Shown in pieces: positions 1-5,075 of a stretch of DNA of 5,075 bases (its first letter is position 1; each line of letters begins with the position of its first letter). The stretch is from Sphingomicrobium sp. (lineage in GTDB: Bacteria; Pseudomonadota; Alphaproteobacteria; Sphingomonadales; Sphingomonadaceae): the NCBI GenBank assembly GCA_030146725.1, contig JASLBJ010000058.1, positions 1 to 5,075 on the forward strand, written 5' to 3'. A program made the translations under genes and the position numbers. Below the pieces are notes generated by a model. It did no database searches. It was not told the DNA's origin and saw nothing but the letters and a program-made list of their open reading frames with translations.

Positions 1-1068
1 CGCCGACTTCGCGGGCAGGAGGACAGCGTCGCGGTCACCGAGCGCATCCGCGCGGTCCTCGGCTACCGGCTTGCCGGAATCTCGTTCGAGCACCAGCCGC
101 AGTACCGGATCCGGGTCCTGCTTACCGGCGTCGATCCGGTCGTCGACCAGGCCGCGCTCGCCGCCGGAAGCCCGCTGCCGATCGTGTTCCAGCTTGGCGC
201 CGAGGCCACGCGGGCGAGGCTGATCGGAGCGCTCCGCAGCCACCAGTCTGCCCTCGCCGCCGCACTCCCGGGAAGCCGCGGCATCGGCATCGACCCGCGC
301 ACCGGCGAACTCGTGCTGATTGTCAGTGACGCGACAATCTCGATAGCAGACCGGCCGGCGGCCCTCGCCGGCCTGCGCGCGCTGACCGGCGTTCCGGTGC
401 GGATCGACGCGGCCGGCGAGTCGGCACTGCACTCGGTTCACGGGGGCGGCCGGGTCGAGGGCCGCAGCGCCGAAGACGGGCGCCGCTATGCCTGCACGAC
501 GGCGTTCGTCGTGCGCAAGGCGGAACAGAGCGGCGTCCTCACCGCCGCCCATTGCCCCGATGCGCTCGACTATATCGGGCCGGACGGGCGCGCGGTGCCG
601 ACGATCTATGCGGGCCAGTGGGGGATCGGGCACCAGGACGTCCAGGTGAACGCCACGGCGGAAGCGCGCGAGCCGTTGTTCTACGCCGACCGCCGCGCTG
701 GAACGCTCCGCCGCCTGACCGCCGCGCGCAGCCGCGAGAGCACGCGCGCCGGCGAGACCGTGTGCCACTATGGCGAAAGCTCGGGCTACAGCTGTGCCGA
801 GATCGAGCTGACCGACTTCGCCCCGCCCGGAGCCTTGTGCGCCGGCCCGTGCGACCCCGTCTGGCTGACCGTCACCGGCCCGCAGTGCCGCAATGGCGAC
901 AGCGGCGGCCCGGTGTTCCTCGGCACTCGCGCGTTCGGCGTGACCAAGGGCGGCAGCGGGATCCGCACCCGCTGCAATTTCTATTACTACATGTCGACCG
1001 ATTATATGCCCGACGGCTGGTCGCTGCTGCTCGGCGCGCCGGACGCCGCTTCCACGCCGACCCGTTGA
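1..1068 (+). CDS. Secreted S1-family (streptogrisin-like) serine protease, 5' end missing
   Basis: Predicted extracytoplasmic endopeptidase of the chymotrypsin fold. The frame is open from base 1 to a TGA at 1066-1068, so the gene begins upstream; the in-frame GTG at 184 is unlikely to be the start because similar-looking pro-region sequence continues before it. The catalytic triad is visible: His in TAAHC (codon 550-552), a probable Asp in HQDVQ (637-639) and Ser in GDSGGPV (901-903). Eight cysteines (codons at 493, 553, 763, 793, 838, 850, 886, 973) fit the usual bridges around His, a streptogrisin-like CHYGESSGYSC loop and the Ser-loop bridge, plus one extra short CAGPC loop. An even cysteine count suggests export to an oxidising compartment. 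Codons 1 to about 145 resemble a pro-domain (…GIDPRTGELVLIV…), and the mature enzyme probably starts near VHGGG (436-450). Any signal peptide lies off the window. Substrate is unknown. The next gene follows after 113 bp on the same strand, so co-transcription is possible. Confidence 0.88.
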   Translation, partial: RRLRGQEDSVAVTERIRAVLGYRLAGISFEHQPQYRIRVLLTGVDPVVDQAALAAGSPLPIVFQLGAEATRARLIGALRSHQSALAAALPGSRGIGIDPRTGELVLIVSDATISIADRPAALAGLRALTGVPVRIDAAGESALHSVHGGGRVEGRSAEDGRRYACTTAFVVRKAEQSGVLTAAHCPDALDYIGPDGRAVPTIYAGQWGIGHQDVQVNATAEAREPLFYADRRAGTLRRLTAARSRESTRAGETVCHYGESSGYSCAEIELTDFAPPGALCAGPCDPVWLTVTGPQCRNGDSGGPVFLGTRAFGVTKGGSGIRTRCNFYYYMSTDYMPDGWSLLLGAPDAASTPTR

Positions 1069-1137
1069 GGGCGCACTGAGTCCGGGAATCGCAGTCAAAC
1101 CGACGCGGAACTGTCGCATGGAGCCGCCACAGCCCTG

Positions 1138-1174
1138 CCCCTGATCGCCGCCGATCCGCGGCTTGCCAGGGGAG
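1138..1174 (+). promoter_or_regulatory. Stem-loop enclosing the Shine-Dalgarno of the RTX gene
   Basis: The ribosome binding site AGGGGAG (1168-1174) lies 7 nt before the ATG at 1182 and supports that start. Its AGGGG is the right arm of a potential hairpin: CCCCTG (1138-1143) pairs with CAGGGG (1167-1172), and inside it GCCGC (1147-1151) pairs with GCGGC (1158-1162) around a 6-nt loop, with a small internal loop (ATC against TTGC). The folding could limit translation initiation, but in DNA this GC-rich short stems arise easily by chance. The rest of the 1069-1181 gap shows no recognisable promoter or U-tracted terminator. Confidence 0.35.
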
Positions 1175-1181
1175 CATTGCA

Positions 1182-3119
1182 ATGGCCGACACCATCACGC
1201 CGACGAACAGCCTGACTTATCAGGTGCTGGGCAGCATCAAGCTTGCCGGTGCCGAGATCTCGGCGTTCGACCCGGCTTCCAAGCGCGTGTTCAGCACCTC
1301 CGAGTCAGGCCTGCAGGTGATCGACCTGAGCAACCCCGCGAAGCCGGTCCTGCTCACCACCATCGATCTGTCCGCCGGCGCGTTCGGGTTCGGCAACGAC
1401 ATCACCAGCGTCGCCGTGCACGACGGACTGGTCGCGGTGACGGTGGCCTCCGCCAACCGCACCGATCCGGGCAAGCTGTTCCTGCTCGACGCCAACGGCG
1501 CCCTACTCGCCCAGTTCGACGTCGGCTCGGTCCCCGACATGGTCACTTTCTCGCCCGATGGCACCAAGCTGCTGGTCGCCAACGAAGGCGAGGCGACGAT
1601 GACCGATGCGCTCGAGGACGGTGCCGCCTACGTCAATCCGGTCGGCTCGATCAGCGTCATCGACCTGTCCGGCGGGATCGCCGCGGCGACGGTCAAGACC
1701 GCTGGATTCGAGGCGTTCAACGACGATGCCGCCGCGCTGATTGCCGAGGGCGTGCGCCTGTTCGTCAACTCGCCGGGCTTCGAGGGCATCACCGTCGCGC
1801 AGGACCTCGAGCCCGAGTATATCGCGGTCGCGCCCGACGGCCTGTCGGCATTCGTCACGCTTCAGGAAGCCAATGCGATCGCGATCCTCGACCTCAGCGG
1901 GGCCGATCCGGTCGTCACGGACATCGTCCCGCTCGGCCTCAAGTCGTGGAACGGGCTCGCCTTCGACGGCAGCGACCGCGACGGCATCAATTTCCAGACC
2001 GACCAGCCGATCTTCGGCCTCTACCAGCCCGACGCCATCGCCAGCTTCACCGGCGGCGACGGCCAGACCTACTATGTCACCGCCAACGAAGGCGACGACC
2101 GCGACGATTTCGTTGACGAGACCATCCGGGTCGGCGCGAACGGCTATACCCTCGACCCCACTGCTTACCCCAATCCGGCTGCGCTCAAGCTCGCAACCGA
2201 GCTTGGCCGGCTGACCGTTCCCAACCTCACCGGTGTGGACGGCGACACCGACGGCGACGGCGATGTCGACCAGATCCTGACCTACGGCGCCCGTTCGTTC
2301 AGCATTCTCGATGCCCAGGGCAATCGCGTGTTCGACAGCGGGGCCGAGATCGACCAGTTCGTCGCGCAATATTTCCCCGAACTCTATGATGACGGCCGCA
2401 GCGACAATAAGGGCTCCGAGCCCGAGGGTGTGACGATCGGACAAATCGACGGCCGCGTGTTCGCCTTCATCTCGCTCGAGCGGTACAACAGCACCATCGT
2501 CTACGACGTCACCGACCCGACCAAGCCGACGCTGTCGACGTTCCTCGCCAATGCCGGGGACGTCGCTCCGGAATCGGGCGTCTTCATCTCGGCGGCCGAC
2601 AGCCCAACCGGCCAGACCCTGTTCCTGTCGTCGAACGAGGCCTCGGGCACGCTCACCGTCTATCAGCTGAGCAAGCCGCAGACCGTTGGCGGCAATGGCC
2701 AGGATGAGCTGATCGGTACCATCCTCGACGATGTGATGACCGGCGGCAACGGGGCCGACTTCCTCTTCGGGAATTTCGGCAACGACCGGTTGTTCGGCGA
2801 AAACGGCGCCGACGTGCTCGACGGCGGGATGGGCAACGACCGCCTGTCTGGCGGACGCGGCGACGACGTGCTGACCACCGGCGCCGGGTCGGACGTCATC
2901 CTGATCGACACCAAGGGCGGCTCGGACACCGTTACCGACTTCGATGCCGCTCTGGATTCCATCGAACTTGGTGCGGGCGTGACCCTCAAGCGCAGCAAGG
3001 TCCAGGACCGCGACGGTGACGGCATCGACGACCTCGTGCTGCAGTTCAGCAACGGCAGCAGCCTGGTCCTGCTCGGCCTGAGCGACGTCTCGACCGTCGA
3101 CCTTATCCCCGCGGGATAG
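1182..3119 (+). CDS. Choice-of-anchor I domain protein with C-terminal RTX calcium-binding repeats
   Basis: A 645-residue protein, probably released or held at the cell surface by type I secretion. Residues about 13-496 match the 'choice-of-anchor I' domain, a repeated beta-strand, propeller-like module often mis-annotated as alkaline phosphatase-like. Its hallmarks are visible: GLQVIDLSNPAKP, SFSPDG-like VTFSPDGTKLLVANEGE, YYVTANEGDDRDDF, GARSFSILDAQGNRVFDSG, and DNKGSEPEGVTIG. An aspartate-rich loop at residues 352-364 (DGDTDGDGDVD) looks like a calcium site. Residues 503-574 are eight RTX nonapeptides, followed by DTVTDFD, a second calcium-type loop (DRDGDGIDD, 609-617) and a hydrophobic C-terminus (SSLVLLGLSDVSTVDLIPAG) typical of type I secretion signals. 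The N-terminus (MADTITPTNS) is not a signal peptide, agreeing with that route; no ABC exporter, membrane-fusion protein or TolC gene lies in the window. The start is supported by AGGGGAG 7 nt upstream. Biochemical function of the main domain is unknown; a phosphatase or phytase-like activity has no direct support here. Confidence 0.9.
   Translation: MADTITPTNSLTYQVLGSIKLAGAEISAFDPASKRVFSTSESGLQVIDLSNPAKPVLLTTIDLSAGAFGFGNDITSVAVHDGLVAVTVASANRTDPGKLFLLDANGALLAQFDVGSVPDMVTFSPDGTKLLVANEGEATMTDALEDGAAYVNPVGSISVIDLSGGIAAATVKTAGFEAFNDDAAALIAEGVRLFVNSPGFEGITVAQDLEPEYIAVAPDGLSAFVTLQEANAIAILDLSGADPVVTDIVPLGLKSWNGLAFDGSDRDGINFQTDQPIFGLYQPDAIASFTGGDGQTYYVTANEGDDRDDFVDETIRVGANGYTLDPTAYPNPAALKLATELGRLTVPNLTGVDGDTDGDGDVDQILTYGARSFSILDAQGNRVFDSGAEIDQFVAQYFPELYDDGRSDNKGSEPEGVTIGQIDGRVFAFISLERYNSTIVYDVTDPTKPTLSTFLANAGDVAPESGVFISAADSPTGQTLFLSSNEASGTLTVYQLSKPQTVGGNGQDELIGTILDDVMTGGNGADFLFGNFGNDRLFGENGADVLDGGMGNDRLSGGRGDDVLTTGAGSDVILIDTKGGSDTVTDFDAALDSIELGAGVTLKRSKVQDRDGDGIDDLVLQFSNGSSLVLLGLSDVSTVDLIPAG
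2688..2903 (+). repeat. Eight tandem RTX nonapeptide repeats (protein-level)
   Basis: Residues 503-574 of the RTX protein divide without gaps into eight 9-residue units: GGNGQDELI, GTILDDVMT, GGNGADFLF, GNFGNDRLF, GENGADVLD, GGMGNDRLS, GGRGDDVLT and TGAGSDVIL. Units 3 to 7 fit the GGxGxDxUx consensus best; units 1, 2 and 8 are more degenerate. Such repeats bind calcium between turns of a parallel beta roll and fold only after secretion into calcium-rich surroundings. The array is short beside the large RTX adhesins, and its units have diverged at DNA level, so it is not a recent expansion. Confidence 0.92.
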
Positions 3120-3127
3120 GCTCGGCC

Positions 3128-3157
3128 GCTCGCGCGAGCCCATGCGCTTTCGCGGGC
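3128..3157 (+). terminator. Possible hairpins just after the RTX gene
   Basis: Nine bases after the TAG of the RTX gene is a perfect 12-bp palindrome, GCTCGCGCGAGC (3128-3139). Overlapping its end is a second possible stem: GCCC (3138-3141) with GGGC (3154-3157) and GCG (3144-3146) with CGC (3151-3153), around a CTTT loop and a two-base AT bulge. Either could slow or stop RNA polymerase, but no U-tract follows, so this is a weak terminator candidate. The palindrome could equally be a protein-binding site or chance in GC-rich DNA. Confidence 0.25.
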
Positions 3158-3166
3158 GCAACGTCC

Positions 3167-3191
3167 GGAACGCCTGACCCTCGCCGCCGTT
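3167..3191 (+). promoter_or_regulatory. Candidate EcfG (general stress response) promoter for pcm
   Basis: The -35 element GGAAC (3167-3171) and the -10 element CGTT (3188-3191) are separated by 16 nt. This is an exact match to the GGAAC-N16/17-CGTT consensus known for the alphaproteobacterial general stress sigma factor EcfG. Transcription would start about 6-8 nt after the CGTT, near 3197-3199, giving a leader of only about 15 nt that still contains the AGGAGG (3200-3205). On scanning the other GGAAC occurrences in the window I found none with a CGTT at the right distance. The position directly before a protein-repair gene fits a stress role. This is a motif call without transcript data. 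Confidence 0.55.
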
Positions 3192-3202
3192 CGAGGGTCA
3201 GG
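3173..3202 (+). repeat. 11-bp perfect inverted repeat overlapping promoter and Shine-Dalgarno
   Basis: CCTGACCCTCG (3173-3183) is the exact reverse complement of CGAGGGTCAGG (3192-3202), separated by 8 nt (CCGCCGTT). In RNA read through from the RTX gene it would form a strong stem-loop that takes in the first three bases of the AGGAGG Shine-Dalgarno. It starts 53 nt after the RTX stop and has no U-tract, so it could be a U-less terminator, an RBS-masking hairpin, or at DNA level an operator spanning the -10 region of the candidate promoter. RNA started at the proposed promoter would lack the left arm and so leave the Shine-Dalgarno free. Confidence 0.6.
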
Positions 3203-3205
3203 AGG
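3200..3205 (+). promoter_or_regulatory. Shine-Dalgarno AGGAGG fixing the pcm start
   Basis: A full consensus AGGAGG lies 8 nt before the ATG at 3214 and 17 nt before the second in-frame ATG at 3223. The spacing selects 3214 as the start codon. Confidence 0.85.
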
Positions 3206-3213
3206 CGAGCCCG

Positions 3214-3888
3214 ATGAAGCCGATGACCGATCAGCATCTTGCCGTGTTGCGCCGGCACATGGTCGAAATCGTCGACATGCACTTCGATCTTGCAAGCGAC
3301 GAGATCGGCAGCGAGGCAGCCTCCCCGGCGCTGCGGCAGGCACTGCTCGAAGTTCCGCGGCATCTGTTCGTACCCGGGGCGCTCGCCGCGCTTGCATATC
3401 AGGATACGCCGCTGCCGATCGGTTTCGACAAGACCGTCTCGCAGCCGTTCATCGGCGCGCTGATGATCGACCTGCTCGGAATCGAGTCCGGCGCACGGGT
3501 GCTCGAAGTCGGCACCGGGCTTGGCTATCAGGCAGCGGTGATGGCGACGATGGGTGCCGAGGTGTTCAGCGTCGAAGTCGTCGAGGAGTTCGCCGAAGCC
3601 GCCCGCGCGCGCTTCGCGGCGCTCGGGCAACATGTCGAGGTGCGCGTCGGCGACGGCTCGCGCGGCTGGCCCGACCATGCACCCTACGACGCCATCCTGG
3701 TCACCGCCGCGGCTAGTGCACCGCCGTCGGCGCTGCTGGATCAGCTCAAGCCGGGTGGCCGCATGGTCCTGCCGATCGGGAGCGGCGACGAGCAGCAGTT
3801 GAGTGTCGTAACGCGCCGACCGGACGGCGATACCGCAATCCGCAGGATCATGCCCGTGCGCTTCACGAAGCTAGAGGTGGGTGTCTGA
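3214..3888 (+). CDS. pcm: Protein-L-isoaspartate O-methyltransferase family protein
   Basis: Cytoplasmic repair enzyme family that uses S-adenosylmethionine to methylate L-isoaspartyl residues formed by ageing of Asn and Asp, starting their conversion back to normal aspartate. The 224 residues are slightly longer than E. coli Pcm (208). Visible family features in order: VPRHLFVP (47-54), AYQDTPLPIG (61-70), TVSQP with the conserved Ser76 (74-78), SAM-binding motif I LEVGTGLGYQ (97-106), acidic Glu121 ending the second strand, GDG (146-148), YDAILVTAAA (158-167), LKPGGRMVLPIG (178-189), and the late VRFTKL (215-220). All key elements look intact. One variation is FDKTVSQP, where many relatives have a Gln before the TISQP motif. 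The gene appears monocistronic, with an EcfG-like promoter and an inverted repeat immediately before it, and it converges on the sugar transferase gene. Because the family is broad and some members act differently, the exact substrate is inferred. Confidence 0.9.
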   Translation: MKPMTDQHLAVLRRHMVEIVDMHFDLASDEIGSEAASPALRQALLEVPRHLFVPGALAALAYQDTPLPIGFDKTVSQPFIGALMIDLLGIESGARVLEVGTGLGYQAAVMATMGAEVFSVEVVEEFAEAARARFAALGQHVEVRVGDGSRGWPDHAPYDAILVTAAASAPPSALLDQLKPGGRMVLPIGSGDEQQLSVVTRRPDGDTAIRRIMPVRFTKLEVGV

Positions 3889-3987
3889 GGACTAGCCGGA
3901 GCTAAACCGCTGGCTCTTATCTAGTGAGACGGCACCCGCCCCCAGCGAGTCTAGGTGGGAAGAGTCCTAACCAGACAAAGGCTCAAA
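3889..3987. other. Convergent intergenic gap without a clear terminator
   Basis: This 99-bp gap separates the ends of two converging genes and is less coding-like than its surroundings. The best fold is a weak stem, AGCCGG (3894-3899) with CTGGCT (3910-3915, one G-U pair), followed by CTTAT rather than a U-run. ACTAG (3891-3895) also matches CTAGT (3921-3925) in inverted orientation. A stretch of GGTGGGTG at the end of pcm (3877-3884 approximately) could pair with CACCCGCC near 3932. None is convincing as a terminator. No tRNA, small gene or repeat array was seen. Confidence 0.4.
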
Positions 3988-5075
3988 CTATCTCGCGCCG
4001 AAGCCGCTCAGCATCGTCTTGATCGTCCGGAACAGGATGAACAGGTCGAGCCAGGGCGAGAAGTATTTGATGTAGTAGAAGTCGTACTGCAGCTTCTCAT
4101 GGACTTCCGCGACCTCGGCGACATGACCCTGGTTGACCTGCGCCCAGCCCGAGATCCCCGGCTTCACGACGTGGCGATAGCGGTAGAACGGCAACTCGCT
4201 GGTGTACCACACCGACAGAACTTCCGCCTCGGGCCGCGGGCCGATCCAGCTCATCTCCCATTTGAGGATGTTGAACATCTGCGGCAGCTCGTCGAGCCGG
4301 GTCTTGCGCAGCCAGCCGCCGAGGCGGGTGATGCGGTCGTCATTGTCGGCGGTCATCGCCGATGCCCTCGCATCCTCGACCGTCACCGGCCGCATCGTGC
4401 GGAACTTGTAGACGGTAATCCGCTGCCCGGCGTAGCCGGTGCGCGCCTGGCGGAACAGGACCGGGCCGCGGCTGTCCACGCGGATCGCAAGCGCGATCAA
4501 TCCCATCAGCGGCAGCACCAGCGGCAGGATCACCACCGCGAGCAGGAAGTCGCCAAGCCCCTTGAGGTGGAAATAACCACGCGCGGGCACCAGCGACCCG
4601 AAGCTGTTTTCAGACAGATGGTCGAGCTCGACCCGTCCGGTCAGCGACTCCGACAATTGCTTGACCTGATAGACCATTCGGCCGGCAAGCGCGGCGTCGG
4701 CCAGGAACCCCTCCCACTCTGGCGGCAGATCGGCAGAGAAATCCGCCACGATCGCGTTGCAGCCCGCGGTCTGCCCGAGCGTCGGGCGAGTCATCGGCAG
4801 CCACTCGACATCGCCGATCTTGCGCAGGCGGTCTGCCCGGCCGAACGGCACCATTGCAATGCGCTGGCGGATCCGCCGCTCGGCATAGAAATAGATGAAG
4901 TAATTCCATAGCACATGGAGCGCCAACCCGGCCGCGAGCCCGAGGCGGTCGTAAGGCAGGCGCGCCATCAGCAGGCCGGCGACGACAAGGCCGTGCGCGC
5001 TCAGTGCAGCGGGCAGGATCACATAGGTCGAGCGGATGCCCGGATAGGTCTCGATCGACAGCCGCATCCAGAACG
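3988..5075 (-). CDS. Polyprenyl-phosphate sugar-phosphate transferase (exopolysaccharide priming), 5' end missing
   Basis: Inner-membrane enzyme that transfers a sugar-1-phosphate from a nucleotide sugar to undecaprenyl phosphate, the first step in building exopolysaccharide or another surface glycan. Numbering from the in-frame ATG at 5065-5067: membrane segments about 15-37 and 43-62, a soluble linker (about 86-160, including QLSESLTGRVELDHLSENSF), then the bacterial sugar transferase domain from about 166. That domain shows a membrane re-entrant helix (171-196), GPVLFRQARTG (201-211), KFRTM (221-225), RKTRLDELPQ with the catalytic-type Asp259-Glu260, IGPRPE (275-280) and PGISGWAQVN (303-312). 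Two departures are KG at 169-170 where relatives have KR, and W270 where the NVLKGEMS motif usually has Gly. The frame stays open through the window edge (codons for Phe-Trp before the ATG) and no Shine-Dalgarno is visible in the 8 bases available, so the true start is probably upstream. The sugar cannot be deduced. Confidence 0.9.
   Translation of the reverse strand, partial: FWMRLSIETYPGIRSTYVILPAALSAHGLVVAGLLMARLPYDRLGLAAGLALHVLWNYFIYFYAERRIRQRIAMVPFGRADRLRKIGDVEWLPMTRPTLGQTAGCNAIVADFSADLPPEWEGFLADAALAGRMVYQVKQLSESLTGRVELDHLSENSFGSLVPARGYFHLKGLGDFLLAVVILPLVLPLMGLIALAIRVDSRGPVLFRQARTGYAGQRITVYKFRTMRPVTVEDARASAMTADNDDRITRLGGWLRKTRLDELPQMFNILKWEMSWIGPRPEAEVLSVWYTSELPFYRYRHVVKPGISGWAQVNQGHVAEVAEVHEKLQYDFYYIKYFSPWLDLFILFRTIKTMLSGFGAR

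Noticed and set aside
184..186. GTG as the start codon of the protease
   Set aside because: The frame is open and protein-like back to base 1, with pro-domain-like sequence before the GTG, and no signal peptide follows it. The gene most likely begins outside the window.
1107..1132. A second GGAAC box (1107-1111) before the RTX gene as an EcfG promoter
   Set aside because: No CGTT or close variant lies 16-17 nt downstream, so only the -35 half matches.
1163..2116. A 317-codon plus-strand frame overlapping the start of the RTX gene
   Set aside because: The product is an Arg/Gly/Pro-rich shadow translation. The RTX frame has a good Shine-Dalgarno and clear homology features.
1503..3161. A 552-codon open frame on the minus strand opposite the RTX gene
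   Set aside because: It mirrors the codon structure of the clearly recognisable RTX gene in GC-rich DNA. Its product is low in complexity (rich in Val, Gly, Asp, Arg, Ala), has no recognisable domain, and its length is explained by rare stops opposite biased codons.
3889..3987. A tRNA or bidirectional terminator in the convergent gap
   Set aside because: No cloverleaf arms or T-loop sequence were found, and the stems are short, imperfect and lack U-tracts on either strand.
3955..4911. A 318-codon open frame on the plus strand opposite the sugar transferase
   Set aside because: It is antisense to a gene with intact family motifs, and its product is rich in Arg, Gln, His and Asp with no domain I can recognise. 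It is an artefact of GC-rich codon bias.

Overview
The window is GC-rich and densely coding, and it looks like chromosomal DNA from an alphaproteobacterium, most likely a member of the Sphingomonadales. This assignment is an inference from codon usage, from the sugar transferase C-terminus (WAQVNQGHVAEV…, YDFYYIKYFSPW, GFGAR ending) and from an apparent EcfG-type promoter. No 16S rRNA or other marker gene is present.

Layout. Positions 1-1068 (+) hold the 3' part of a gene for an exported, pro-domain-bearing serine protease of the chymotrypsin/streptogrisin type. After a 113-bp gap with a hairpin, 1182-3119 (+) encodes a 645-residue 'choice-of-anchor I' beta-propeller-like protein. It ends in eight contiguous RTX calcium-binding nonapeptides and has no N-terminal signal peptide, so it is a probable type I secretion substrate. 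A 94-bp gap follows with several inverted repeats and an exact GGAAC-N16-CGTT match to the alphaproteobacterial general-stress (EcfG) promoter consensus. Then 3214-3888 (+) encodes a protein-L-isoaspartate O-methyltransferase (pcm family). A 99-bp convergent gap separates it from 3988-5075 (-), a polyprenyl-phosphate sugar-phosphate transferase whose 5' end lies beyond the window.

How the genes relate. The first two encode proteins acting outside the cytoplasm (protease by Sec-type export, RTX protein by type I secretion). They lie in the same direction and could share a transcript. The methyltransferase is a cytoplasmic protein-repair enzyme that appears to have its own stress promoter. The sugar transferase starts lipid-linked assembly of exopolysaccharide or another surface glycan, and belongs to a separate unit coming from the right. 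I see no mobile elements, CRISPR arrays, tRNAs or rRNAs. The most noteworthy feature is the compact control region just before pcm, where stress promoter, 11-bp perfect inverted repeat and Shine-Dalgarno sequence overlap.
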